From Marivita sp. XM-24bin2 (lineage in GTDB: Bacteria > Pseudomonadota > Alphaproteobacteria > Rhodobacterales > Rhodobacteraceae): a stretch of 48,940 nucleotides of DNA. The notes below the pieces were generated by a model that was given only the letters and a program-made list of their open reading frames with translations, did no database searches and was not told the origin of the DNA. The position numbers and the translations under genes are program-made. Location: contig QCWH01000017.1 in assembly GCA_003149565.1 (NCBI GenBank), positions 25,128-74,067 of the forward strand. The letters are read 5' to 3'. How positions within the stretch are numbered: position 1 is the first letter of the stretch; each line of letters starts with the position of its first letter. Shown here one piece after another: positions 8,405-16,830 of this stretch.

Positions 8405-9346
8405 TCAGGCATAGAACCGGAAATCCTGTTCGATCTGACGTGAAATGCCAGATAAATCCTCAAGGGTTGTTTGAAGAAACTCATGCAACCCATATTCAAA
8501 GATATCGTCAATGCTCTTGGTCGTGAGCCTGTCTTTCAGTGCTCCGACCATCGCCAGCGATACCTCTCCGGCATCATCTTCGCTGCCCAGATATTCCAGG
8601 TTATCACACAGCTTACCGGCACAAAACGCAAGTGATCGGGGCATTCGCCGGTCGAGGATCAGGAAAGCTGCGATTTCGCGTGGCCCGCCGCCTGCCCCAT
8701 ATTCCATCCGGAACCCGCCTTTGGCCGAGACTGAACGCAGTATGGATTCCCACTGCACGTTGTCGATGGATGTCCCGACCGCCCGCGCCGAGGGCAGCAA
8801 CACGTAGTATTTCACATCAAGGATGCGGGCGGTGTTGTCCGCGCGTTCAAGGAACGTACCAAGACGGGCGAAATCGTATATATCATTGCGCAGCATCGTG
8901 CCATGCGTCACCCCCCGGACCAATGCGGCGTGATGGCGGATCAATCGCAGAACACTGGGCAAATCGCGTTCCGACACCTTGCGCGCAAGCGTGGTCTTCA
9001 AAGCCATGTAAGCCGAGTTCACAGCCTCCCACACTTCCCCGGTTATGGCCGTGCGGACCAGACGCGCATTTTGGCGCGCTGCATTTACGCTGGACACTAC
9101 CGAAGACAGGTTGTCCTTGCTCCGCAGCATCCAGTCGACTGCGAGATCGCGCGAAATCTCATCATGCGCAGAGCGGAAGCCATCCAGGCAATCGGCAGAT
9201 TGCAGGACCGACGCCCATTCGTCATCGCCTTGATTCAGTCGCGTCAGAGCAATGCGCTGTCCCGTTTCGATCAAACGCGCGGTGTTCTCGGCCCTCTCCA
9301 TGTAGCGATACATCCAGAAGAGGCCATTGGCGGTTTTTCCCAACAT
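8405..9346 (-). CDS. Alpha-E domain protein (DUF403)
   Basis: This all-helical protein of the alpha-E family accompanies circularly permuted ATP-grasp ligases. The protein is 313 aa and starts MLGKTANGLFWMYRYMERAENTARL, the hallmark opening of the family. It ends with a DLSGISRQIEQDFRFYA-type tail also usual for it. I moved the start from the longer frame (9430) to ATG 9346 because an excellent GGAGG site precedes it and it then follows the ATP-grasp stop by only 4 bases. No catalytic residues are known for the family. The likely function is as partner or substrate-binding helper of the ATP-grasp enzyme encoded immediately upstream. Confidence 0.93.
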   Translation of the reverse strand: MLGKTANGLFWMYRYMERAENTARLIETGQRIALTRLNQGDDEWASVLQSADCLDGFRSAHDEISRDLAVDWMLRSKDNLSSVVSSVNAARQNARLVRTAITGEVWEAVNSAYMALKTTLARKVSERDLPSVLRLIRHHAALVRGVTHGTMLRNDIYDFARLGTFLERADNTARILDVKYYVLLPSARAVGTSIDNVQWESILRSVSAKGGFRMEYGAGGGPREIAAFLILDRRMPRSLAFCAGKLCDNLEYLGSEDDAGEVSLAMVGALKDRLTTKSIDDIFEYGLHEFLQTTLEDLSGISRQIEQDFRFYA

Positions 9347-9350
9347 CGCG

Positions 9351-10775
9351 TTACTCCTCCAGAACCCAGGTGTCTTTGGTGCCACCGCCTTGCGACGAGT
9401 TGACAACCAGAGACCCTTTCTTGAGAGCAACGCGGGTCAGACCGCCTGGAGTGATTTTGATGCCGTCCGGGCTGACCAGAACGTACGGCCTCAGATCGAC
9501 GTGACGCGGCGCAAGCCCTGTTTTCGAGAAAATGGGCACGGTCGAAAGGCTCAGCGTCGGCTGCGCGATATAGTTCTTTGGGCGGGCCTTGAGCTTTTTT
9601 CGGAAGGTCGCGATGTCCTTCTTGGTCGCGGTCGGACCGATCAGCATGCCGTATCCGCCTGAGCCGTGAACCTCCTTGACCACCAGATCTTCGAGATTGT
9701 CGAGCACATAGGCGAGCGCTTCGGGTTCAGAGCAGCGCCATGTCGGCACGTTCTGAAGCAATGGGCGTTCGCCGGTATAGAACTCGACGATTTCCGGCAT
9801 GTAGGAATAGATCGCCTTGTCGTCGGAAATCCCCGTCCCCGGCGCGTTGGCGATGGTGATCCGACCGGCGCGGTAGACATCCATGATACCCGGTACACCC
9901 AATTGGCTTTCCGGGTTGAAATTCAGCGGATCAAGGAAGTCATCATCGACCCGGCGATAGAGCACGTCGATGGGTTTGTAGCCACGCGTGGTACGCATTG
10001 CGACACGTCCGTCGATCACCCGAAGGTCATGTCCTTCAACAAGCTCGACACCCATCTGGTCGGCAAGGAAGGCGTGTTCGAAATAGGCAGAGTTATAGAT
10101 CCCCGGCGTCAGCACAGCGACAGTCGGGTCGCCACCCGTCATTGCAGGCGCGCAAGCCGCAAGTGACCGGCGCAGGTCGATCGGGTATTGCTGCACTGGC
10201 TGCACCCGGTTCTTTGAGAAAAGCTCGGGGAACATCTGCAGCATCGTCTCCCGGTTCTCGAGCATATAGCTCACGCCGGATGGGGTGCGTGCGTTATCTT
10301 CGAGAACGTAGAACTCCCCCGGCCCGGTGCAGACCAAGTCTATACCGACGATATGCGTATAGACGCCGCCCGGCACATCGACACCGATCATCTTTGGTTG
10401 GAACGCTTCGTTCTGCAAAATCATGTCGCGGGGAATGCGCCCTGCCTTCACGATTTCCTGAGTATGATAGATGTCATGCAGGAAGGCGTTGATCGCCCTC
10501 ACCCGCTGTTCGATCCCGCGCGACAACTTGGCCCATTCTGCGCCTGAGATGATGCGGGGAATGATATCAAAGGGGATCAAGCGCTCTTCAGCTTCGGCCC
10601 GGCCATAGACATTGAAGGTGATGCCGGTCAGGCGGAACAGGTCTTCCGCCTCCCGGTTCTTAGCCCTCAACCGCTTTGGGTCTTCCTGATCGAACCAGTT
10701 ACAAAAGTTCTTGTAGGGAGCGCGAACTTGCGCATCACGGCCCCACATTTCATCAAAAACAGAGTTTTCAGACAT
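9351..10775 (-). CDS. Circularly permuted ATP-grasp type 2 protein (DUF404/DUF407)
   Basis: This is a predicted ATP-dependent carboxylate-amine ligase of the circularly permuted ATP-grasp family. At 474 aa it has the usual length. Typical segments are FDIIPRIISGAEW, QNEAFQPKMIGVDVPGGVYTH, FYVLEDNARTPSGVSYMLENR (split here for reading) and VVKEVHGSGGYGMLIGP, the glycine-rich ATP-binding part. It is the first gene of the minus-strand operon with alpha-E, transglutaminase-like protein and Anbu. Family knowledge suggests it makes a small peptide or a protein-linked peptide tag; the product has not been settled. The 164 bases between it and the TRAP gene upstream (10776-10939) should hold its promoter, but I cannot pick out a convincing -35/-10 pair. 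Confidence 0.93.
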   Translation of the reverse strand: MSENSVFDEMWGRDAQVRAPYKNFCNWFDQEDPKRLRAKNREAEDLFRLTGITFNVYGRAEAEERLIPFDIIPRIISGAEWAKLSRGIEQRVRAINAFLHDIYHTQEIVKAGRIPRDMILQNEAFQPKMIGVDVPGGVYTHIVGIDLVCTGPGEFYVLEDNARTPSGVSYMLENRETMLQMFPELFSKNRVQPVQQYPIDLRRSLAACAPAMTGGDPTVAVLTPGIYNSAYFEHAFLADQMGVELVEGHDLRVIDGRVAMRTTRGYKPIDVLYRRVDDDFLDPLNFNPESQLGVPGIMDVYRAGRITIANAPGTGISDDKAIYSYMPEIVEFYTGERPLLQNVPTWRCSEPEALAYVLDNLEDLVVKEVHGSGGYGMLIGPTATKKDIATFRKKLKARPKNYIAQPTLSLSTVPIFSKTGLAPRHVDLRPYVLVSPDGIKITPGGLTRVALKKGSLVVNSSQGGGTKDTWVLEE

Positions 10776-10939
10776 ATGTTACGGTTGCTCAGTGCTTTCC
10801 GGAGTGCAAGACGATGCAGCGATCAAGACCAATATGCGCACAAAAACCTTGCGATTTGCCTATTTATTGAGCGATTTCAGCTGTAGAGGATCATGCGGGC
10901 CGCATACCACACTATGCGCTCACCTATTGCGAGAATGCG

Positions 10940-12250
10940 TCAGCCCAGCCCAGGCAGCCATGTCGCCAGTGGCGGGAACAGAATCAAAAGCGCGACTACG
11001 AGCAGTGAGCAAAGGATGAACGGAATTGCAGCGCGATAGATCTCGCGCATTGTCGTGTTCGGCGGCGCGACGCCCTTCATCACAAAGAGCAGCAGTCCGA
11101 AGGGCGGTGTCGTGAAACTGATTTCCAGCGCCAACAGCATGATCAAACCGAACCAGATTGGATCGAACCCCAAGGTTTGCGCCAATGGGAAAAAAATCGG
11201 CACGGTCAGCAGCATGATCGATATCTGCTCCATGAACATACCAAGCACCAGCAGCACACCGAACATCACCAACAGCATAAGGGTTGGATCAAGATCGAAC
11301 CCGGTCGCCCAGTTTATCAGACCACGCGAGGCACCCGAGAACGCCAGAAGCTGGCTGAAGGTCGCGGAACCGAACACGATCAGGTAGGCCATCAGCGTTA
11401 CACGCAGCGCACCACGCACCGATCTCTTGACTGCGTCCCATGTCAGGCAGCGGTAGAACGCGGCGAGGATCAGCACGCCCAGCGCACCAAAGGCCGCCGC
11501 TTCGGACGGGGTGACAATGCCGTTGATCATCATGATGACGATGGCGACCATCAGGCCGATCATCGGCACCACGTCGCGCATCAAAATCCCGAGCTTCTCT
11601 CCCGCTGTCATCGGATCTACATCGTAAGCAGGGGCGGCATGCGGGTCGAGTTTGGTCTGCAGGTAGATCGTCGCGACGTAGAAGCTGGCAAGAATCAAGC
11701 CGGGAATGACCCCGGCGATCAGCAGCGCCCCGACATCTATCTTGGCAAGTGTCGCGAGCAGCACAGCGAGCGCCGAAGGCGGGATGATGATTGCCAGACC
11801 GCCGGTTCCGAGAATTGGACCGATGGACATATGGCTCTTGTAGCCTCGCCGGTTCATTTCCGGCACCATGAGCGAGCCCAAGAGCGCAGTTGACCCCATC
11901 GACGATCCCGACAGCGTAGAGAAGCCGGTTCCGCCCAGAACAGTCACGTAGCTCAGCCGCCCCGGCAGCCGTCCCAGAAGCTTGTCGATGGCCGAGAACA
12001 TGCGACTGCCCAACCCGGTCTGGAAAAAGATCTCGCCCATGAGCAGGAACAATGGGATCGGCACCAGCGCAAAGATCGTCAGCGCCCCCCAGCCATTGTT
12101 CAGAAGCGCAACGACGCCCCGGTCGCCGCCCATGAACACCCATGCGCCGATGATATTGGCGGCAAGAAAGGCAAGCGCGACGGGCATGCCAATTGCCATA
12201 AGGAGCATGATACTGCCAACCAGCAGACCAAGAGCTTCGAACCATTCCAT
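10940..12250 (-). CDS. dctM: TRAP transporter large permease subunit (DctM type)
   Basis: This is the large membrane subunit of a sodium-driven tripartite (TRAP) importer, which carries the translocation path. The 436-aa sequence has about 12 hydrophobic segments and the family motifs LGSLMVPEMNRRGY, GTGGLAIIIPPSALAV and ITPSEAAAFGALGV (here IVTPSEAAAF). Its ATG overlaps the DctQ stop by one base (TAATG), showing tight coupling. It is the last gene of the GntR-leuC-leuD-dctP-dctQ-dctM transcript, so its substrate is probably the acid processed by the neighbouring hydratase and lyase enzymes. I see no strong terminator after it. Confidence 0.96.
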   Translation of the reverse strand: MEWFEALGLLVGSIMLLMAIGMPVALAFLAANIIGAWVFMGGDRGVVALLNNGWGALTIFALVPIPLFLLMGEIFFQTGLGSRMFSAIDKLLGRLPGRLSYVTVLGGTGFSTLSGSSMGSTALLGSLMVPEMNRRGYKSHMSIGPILGTGGLAIIIPPSALAVLLATLAKIDVGALLIAGVIPGLILASFYVATIYLQTKLDPHAAPAYDVDPMTAGEKLGILMRDVVPMIGLMVAIVIMMINGIVTPSEAAAFGALGVLILAAFYRCLTWDAVKRSVRGALRVTLMAYLIVFGSATFSQLLAFSGASRGLINWATGFDLDPTLMLLVMFGVLLVLGMFMEQISIMLLTVPIFFPLAQTLGFDPIWFGLIMLLALEISFTTPPFGLLLFVMKGVAPPNTTMREIYRAAIPFILCSLLVVALLILFPPLATWLPGLG

Positions 12251-12756
12251 TATTCGTGAATCCCCGCTTCACCCGAGTGCATGAGATCAGACCCGACCAC
12301 GAACCGCGAGAATTCGATTGCCATCACCGAAAAGGCGATGGGAAAGGTTACGGTCAGCAGCCAACGGGGATAGTAATAGGCGCGCACGTCATAATTGTTG
12401 CGCTCGATATTTGTCAGGAAAAGCTGCAACCCGTACCACGCAAGGATGACGCAGACGAGCACACAGAGCGCCGCCACCATCCGGCTCACAAACCGCCGCA
12501 GCGACCCCGGGAGGGCAGCGGTTAAAAGCTCGATATGCACATGGCCTTTTTCGCGCACCAACCAAGGCGCACCGAGCATCGTCATGTAAAGGATGCCGTA
12601 TTCAGCAGAGGTGAACAGCCATGCAAACGGCTGAAGCCCCAGATTTCGCATGAGAACGGACACAACCACCGACACCATCAGCCAGACAAGGGTCACGGCT
12701 GCGATGAAAGCCATCGTGTAAAGCAAAGCGTCGTAGACGCGGATCACGGCGCGCAT
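12250..12756 (-). CDS. dctQ: TRAP transporter small permease subunit (DctQ type)
   Basis: This is the four-helix small membrane subunit that completes the TRAP permease with DctM. The 168-aa protein has hydrophobic stretches at about residues 10-35, 50-65, 90-112 and 132-155 and the family-like segment WLVREKGHVHIELL, a well conserved cytoplasmic loop in DctQ proteins. It follows dctP after a short gap holding a GC-rich hairpin (12780-12803) and overlaps dctM by one base. It has no enzymatic role on its own. Confidence 0.94.
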   Translation of the reverse strand: MRAVIRVYDALLYTMAFIAAVTLVWLMVSVVVSVLMRNLGLQPFAWLFTSAEYGILYMTMLGAPWLVREKGHVHIELLTAALPGSLRRFVSRMVAALCVLVCVILAWYGLQLFLTNIERNNYDVRAYYYPRWLLTVTFPIAFSVMAIEFSRFVVGSDLMHSGEAGIHE

Positions 12757-12779
12757 GGTGTCATCCGTTTGAGGCAGGC

Positions 12780-12803
12780 GGGCCGGGGCATGTGCCCCGG
12801 CCC
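12780..12803 (-). terminator. Intercistronic GC-rich hairpin after dctP
   Basis: A perfect 10-bp stem GGGCCGGGGC / GCCCCGGCCC with an ATGT loop lies between the dctP stop and the dctQ start. No T-run follows, so it probably does not stop all transcription. Hairpins of this kind behind the binding-protein gene commonly stabilise its mRNA or lower permease expression. The Liv-type operon (34281-34303) carries nearly the same core. Confidence 0.7.
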
Positions 12804-12810
12804 GATGGTC

Positions 12811-13824
12811 TTACTTGTCTGCAGCCGGATCGTAGAACTTGGCGATCAGATCGTCATAGCTCGCAACAGACTGCGGCTCGGCTTCCATAAGCTCTTTCAT
12901 CCGCTCCCATGTGGTTTCGCGTGCGGCGGCAAGGTAGTTGGCTTTCGCCTCGCCTTCGAGTTCGACCACCTTCATGCCAGCGGCATCAAGAGCTGCGAAA
13001 TCCTCGTCACGCTTGCCACGCAGAGCGTTCACACTGTCAATCTCGTGCTGGATCGCGGTGTCCTGAAGGATGGTCTTGGCTTCGTCGCTGAGCCCTTCCC
13101 ACGTGTCGAGGTTTACGATCACGCCAAGGTCGGTCGAGAAGAAGCACGGCTCGATCCGATAGTTCAGGAACTCGTTCCATTTGAGATCGATGAGGCCAAT
13201 CTGCGTCCAGCCTGTTGCGTCAACAACGCCGTTCTGAAGTGCGGAATACACCTCGCCGGTCGGAAGGTCGATCACCTGTGCTTCGAGATAGTTGGTAAAG
13301 AACGCATTGTAGACCGCGTTGCCACGCAGGCGCAGGCCGTCCACTTCGAGGTTGCCTTCGCCATCAAAGGACGGCTCGTTTCGGGTCCAGAGGTTGTAGC
13401 ACACACCGCTGTCGAACCAGCCAAGGTACTTGAGGCCCATGCGTTCTTGATGGATTTGATCGATCAACTCGATCCCGCCGTTCTCACGGGTCTCGATGGC
13501 AGTCAGATTCGACGCCACAAGCGCGTCTTTTTCGGGCAACGCACCGCCGTAGAAGGATCCGGGCGTGTAGACCATGTCAACGATCCCGTCGCGCACCGCA
13601 TCGGGCTGTTGGAACATTCCGATGGCCTCGGGACCGCCGCGCACTTCGATCTGAATCACGCCTTCGCCCGCCTCGTTCACCTTGTCCACGAAGGACAAAA
13701 AGCTTTGCGTGTAGATCAGCGTTTCGGGAAACGCGTGGACCGCTGTAATGGTCTCTTCCGCCTGGGCCACGGACCCAAGCAGCACGCCACCGGCGACGCA
13801 ACCTTTGAGCAAGTTCATAGTCAT
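12811..13824 (-). CDS. dctP: TRAP transporter periplasmic solute-binding protein (DctP type)
   Basis: This is the periplasmic receptor of the TRAP importer. The 337-aa protein starts MTMNLLKGCVAGGVLLGSVAQAEE, a signal peptide probably cut after Ala-Gln-Ala (about residue 22). The mature part has DctP-family features, including the region around GLRLRGNAVYNAFF, where DctP proteins carry the carboxylate-binding arginine, and SALQNGVVDATGWTQIG. AGGAGG lies 8 bases before ATG 13824. It sits 41 bases after leuD in the same operon. The aconitase-type genes upstream suggest a mono- or dicarboxylate ligand; the actual ligand cannot be read from the sequence. Confidence 0.95.
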   Translation of the reverse strand: MTMNLLKGCVAGGVLLGSVAQAEETITAVHAFPETLIYTQSFLSFVDKVNEAGEGVIQIEVRGGPEAIGMFQQPDAVRDGIVDMVYTPGSFYGGALPEKDALVASNLTAIETRENGGIELIDQIHQERMGLKYLGWFDSGVCYNLWTRNEPSFDGEGNLEVDGLRLRGNAVYNAFFTNYLEAQVIDLPTGEVYSALQNGVVDATGWTQIGLIDLKWNEFLNYRIEPCFFSTDLGVIVNLDTWEGLSDEAKTILQDTAIQHEIDSVNALRGKRDEDFAALDAAGMKVVELEGEAKANYLAAARETTWERMKELMEAEPQSVASYDDLIAKFYDPAADK

Positions 13825-13865
13825 GGATAGTTCCTCCTACACCCTTTCGGCCGTCATGGCCTGTG

Positions 13866-14513
13866 TTACTGCGAAACGGTGTCCCGCCCCGCGCTCCTGA
13901 AGTTGGTCTGTTGGACTGGTATGGCCCACGGCATCCGCTGGACGTGCTGCGCCCGGAATGCCGCGATGGCCTGTTTATGGTTCTGAGTCAGGTCGATATC
14001 GTCCCAACCGTTGATGAGTTTTTGCTGCCAAACGTCGTCAATCGTGAAATCAAAGGCCATTTTGCCGAGACGGATATGTCGGTCCAAAAGATCGACGGTA
14101 GTGTCGAGAGGCCCCTTCTGAAGTTTACGGATGGCCGCGTCAGCATCTGCCGATGACACCCGTGCGGGCAACAGGCCATTGTTCACCGCGTTGCTTGCAA
14201 AGATATCACCAAAGCTTGGCGCGATCACGACGCGGATGCCGAAATCGACCAGTGCATAAACCGCCGCCTCGCGCGAGGATCCGCTTCCGAAATTGCGGCG
14301 TGAAATCAGGACGCTGGCATTCGGAACGGCGTTCAGCGGGAAGTCCGAAACCGGTTGTCCGTACGCATCATTACGGGAATCATATAACAGGAAATTTCCG
14401 TATCCTTCCGCACGCGGCGTCGACATGAACCGCGCCGGGATCAATTGATCCGTATCGACGTTTTCGCGATCAAGTGCGATGGCGACGCCGCTATGCCGTC
14501 TCCATCCTCTCAT
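13866..14513 (-). CDS. 3-isopropylmalate dehydratase small subunit-like (LeuD family)
   Basis: This is the swivelling small subunit of an aconitase-superfamily hydro-lyase; it pairs with the LeuC-type protein encoded just before it. It is 215 aa when started at ATG 14513, which overlaps the upstream stop (ATGA). That choice removes a 63-residue out-of-place extension. Motifs: ENVDTDQLIPARF near the N-terminus and RRNFGSGSSREAAVYAL, where textbook LeuD has NFGCGSSREHAPWAL. The context is catabolic (GntR regulator, TRAP importer, lyase and CoA genes), so I read it as the small subunit of a catabolic hydratase, such as a citraconate- or dimethylmaleate-type enzyme, and not as leucine biosynthesis. 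That is inference; true leuD remains possible. Confidence 0.85.
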   Translation of the reverse strand: MRGWRRHSGVAIALDRENVDTDQLIPARFMSTPRAEGYGNFLLYDSRNDAYGQPVSDFPLNAVPNASVLISRRNFGSGSSREAAVYALVDFGIRVVIAPSFGDIFASNAVNNGLLPARVSSADADAAIRKLQKGPLDTTVDLLDRHIRLGKMAFDFTIDDVWQQKLINGWDDIDLTQNHKQAIAAFRAQHVQRMPWAIPVQQTNFRSAGRDTVSQ

Positions 14514-15910
14514 GCGGGTACCCTCTCTCTTAGCAATTCGCGTACATCTGTCAGATGCCCGGTCACCGCCGCAGCGGCCACCATTGCGGGTGACATGAGG
14601 TGTGTGCGCGCCCCGCGCCCCTGACGACCCCGGAAGTTGCGGTTCGTGGTAGAGGCACAACGCTTGCCCGGCTCCACGTGATCTCCGTTCATCGCCACGC
14701 ACATCGAACAGCCCGACCCAACCCAGTCGAGCCCTGCATCGATGAAGATACGGTCCAGCCCTTCCGCCTCGGCTTGCGCTTTGACCTGTTGCGACCCGGG
14801 CGAGACGATTCCCGGCACCTTGGCCCGTCGCCCGGCCAACACTGCCGCTGCCGCGCGCAGATCTTCGATGCGCGCGTTGGTGCAGGACCCTATGAAAACC
14901 TGATCCACCGCGATCTGTTTTAAAGCACGCCCCGGCGTGAGTCCCATGTACTCCAGAGCGTTGCGCGCACGTTCAGCAGCAGTACCGGACATTCTGGCAG
15001 GGTCAGGAATCGTTGCTGTCACCGGCAAGGCATCCTCCGGCGTCGTCCCCCATGTCACAATGGGTGCGATCTCAGAGGCATCAAGACTGACGCTGACATC
15101 GTATATTGCATCCGCCTCTGAAGGCAGTTCGGACCACAGTTCGACCGCGCGTTCCCAATCGACGCCGCTGGGCGCAAAAGGACGGCCTTTGACATAGTCA
15201 AAGGTCACCTGATCCGGCGCGATCATTCCGAACCGGGCACCGCCTTCGATGGAAAGATTACAGAGCGTCATCCGCCCTTCCATCGACAGGGATCGCACGG
15301 CAGGCCCGGTATATTCGATGGCATGACCCCGCGCGCCATCCGCGCCCAGTTTGGCGATCCACGCCAGCGCAAGATCCTTCGCGCCAACTCCCGGCCCAAG
15401 CCGCCCGGTCACGTCGATCCGCATCGCCTTGGGCTTTTTTTGCCAGACCGTCTGCGTCGCCAGAACATGCGCCACCTCGGTCGCACCGATGCCAAAGGCC
15501 AAAGCCCCGAAAGCTCCGTGGGTCGAGGTGTGACTGTCGCCGCAATTGATGAGCAGACCCGGCAAGGTCAGCCCCTGTTCCGGTCCGATCACATGCACGA
15601 TGCCCTGACGCGGATCATCCAGACCGAAGCAGGTGATGCCGTGTGTGTCGGTGTTCGACGCCAATGTCGCGATCATCCGGGCAATCGCGTCCGTCGCAGG
15701 CTTGCCGCGCGTCGGCGCATAATGATCGGCCACGCCAAAAGTCAGCCCCGGCTCAGCCACCGGCACGCCGCGCTCTGCGATCTTGGCAAAGGCGTGGTGC
15801 GATCCTTCGTGCACCAGATGACGGTCCACCCACAGGAGGCTTGTTCCGTCTTCACGGCGGAGGATTTCGTGGCTCTCCCACAGCTTGTCGAGAAGACGGC
15901 GAGCGCTCAT
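14510..15910 (-). CDS. 3-isopropylmalate dehydratase large subunit-like (LeuC family)
   Basis: This is the catalytic large subunit of an aconitase-type [4Fe-4S] hydro-lyase. It is 466 aa from ATG 15910, which overlaps the GntR stop (ATGA). Cluster ligands are visible: Cys in FIGSCTNARIEDLRAA and two Cys in SGCSMCVAMNGD. The C-terminal half is very close to standard LeuC. The N-terminal active-site stretch differs from the E. coli enzyme as I remember it: HEGSHHAF replaces HEVTSPQAF, and ADHYAPTRG replaces the DHNVxT stretch. This suggests a different substrate. Together with the LeuD-like partner, it would reversibly add water to a substituted maleate or remove it from a substituted malate. 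The substrate assignment is inference. Confidence 0.87.
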   Translation of the reverse strand: MSARRLLDKLWESHEILRREDGTSLLWVDRHLVHEGSHHAFAKIAERGVPVAEPGLTFGVADHYAPTRGKPATDAIARMIATLASNTDTHGITCFGLDDPRQGIVHVIGPEQGLTLPGLLINCGDSHTSTHGAFGALAFGIGATEVAHVLATQTVWQKKPKAMRIDVTGRLGPGVGAKDLALAWIAKLGADGARGHAIEYTGPAVRSLSMEGRMTLCNLSIEGGARFGMIAPDQVTFDYVKGRPFAPSGVDWERAVELWSELPSEADAIYDVSVSLDASEIAPIVTWGTTPEDALPVTATIPDPARMSGTAAERARNALEYMGLTPGRALKQIAVDQVFIGSCTNARIEDLRAAAAVLAGRRAKVPGIVSPGSQQVKAQAEAEGLDRIFIDAGLDWVGSGCSMCVAMNGDHVEPGKRCASTTNRNFRGRQGRGARTHLMSPAMVAAAAVTGHLTDVRELLRERVPA

Positions 15911-16701
15911 TTCGTTGCCCCTCCGATCACCGGCTCCCAATGCCGCGCCTCGCCTGCACCGACACGGGCCAAACTCATCTCGAGACGAAACATGTCGGGC
16001 CGGTAGAGGGCAGAAAGGTGTTCGACCCCCTGCCCGTTCGCATCGCGCACGATCCTCTGGACAAAGAGCAGCGGTGAACCGACCGACACCTCAAGCGCCT
16101 CGGCCACATCGGGCGTCGCAAGCGCCGCCGTCACGGTCTGGTGAGCACTGGCGACGCTCACCCCACTGCGCTCGAGCAGCCGGAACAGCGGTTGCGTCGC
16201 CAAATCCGCCTCGTCATAGCTGACGGCGATCTCTTTGGGCACATAGGTGGTAAGGTGCGAAAACGGCTGACCGCCCGAGGACCGCACACGCACCGCCTTC
16301 TGCACATCCGCACCTTCCGAAATGCCCAACGCCTCGGCCACAGCCGCAGGCGCGCTTTCATAGGAAAAGGACAACAGCCGTGCGGTTGTCTTGCGGTCCA
16401 TTTCGACCAGATGCGGGATCAGTGTCGCGAAATCGGCGGACAGCCTGTGGCCCGCCTGCTCCTGCGCCCGCACGACCGAGCCAGCCCCTGTCTTTTTCTC
16501 GATCCAGCCATCGGCGGCCAGCGCCTCAAGCGCACGGCGGATGGTGATGCGGGACACATCGAACTGCTCGGCCAGCTTGTGCTCACCGGGAAGTCGATCA
16601 CCATCTTTGAAAACACCGTTGGAAATTTCGTCGCGCAGCAACAGGTAAACTCGGCGGGCCTTGCCGCCTTCTGGAAGTCCGGAATGCGCGTTCAGCGTCA
16701 C
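15907..16701 (-). CDS. GntR-family regulator, HutC subfamily
   Basis: This is a local transcription factor of 264 aa. It has an N-terminal winged helix (about residues 15-80, with HKLAEQFDVSRITIRRALEAL as the helix-turn-helix) and a C-terminal UTRA ligand-binding domain (about 95-245), the HutC layout. It is the first gene of the minus-strand hydratase/TRAP operon and divergent from the plus-strand catabolic operon. It is therefore the obvious candidate to repress both and to be released by a pathway metabolite. An imperfect palindrome at 16782-16802 between the two operons is a possible operator. The stop overlaps the next ATG. Confidence 0.92.
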   Translation of the reverse strand: MTLNAHSGLPEGGKARRVYLLLRDEISNGVFKDGDRLPGEHKLAEQFDVSRITIRRALEALAADGWIEKKTGAGSVVRAQEQAGHRLSADFATLIPHLVEMDRKTTARLLSFSYESAPAAVAEALGISEGADVQKAVRVRSSGGQPFSHLTTYVPKEIAVSYDEADLATQPLFRLLERSGVSVASAHQTVTAALATPDVAEALEVSVGSPLLFVQRIVRDANGQGVEHLSALYRPDMFRLEMSLARVGAGEARHWEPVIGGATK

Positions 16702-16781
16702 GGCAGCGCGACCCCTGTTGGTTGGCGATCCTCACGACCAATGGATGATCCAGCGAAGATTCTTCATTTGTTGGTCTTTCA

Positions 16782-16802
16782 ATATACCAAAACCTGTTAT
16801 AT
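16782..16802. promoter_or_regulatory. Candidate GntR operator in divergent promoter
   Basis: An imperfect palindrome, ATATACCA - 5 bases - TGTTATAT with one mismatch per arm pair, lies in the 129-base AT-richer gap between the GntR gene and the plus-strand catabolic operon, 28 bases before ATG 16831. It is the only clear dyad in this gap. Its position suits a site controlling both directions. No footprint evidence is available. Confidence 0.4.
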
Positions 16803-16830
16803 GAAAAGTGCAGATTTTGGAGAGGGTCAT

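Noticed and set aside
13866-15910. Calling the LeuCD-like genes plain leucine biosynthesis
   Set aside because: They sit in a regulator/TRAP/lyase context, without leuA or leuB, and the active-site loops differ; still listed as the alternative.
16141-16830. N-terminal extension of the tautomerase fusion through the regulator gene
   Set aside because: It runs antisense to the GntR coding region and would bury the catalytic proline; ATG 16831 has a strong ribosome site.
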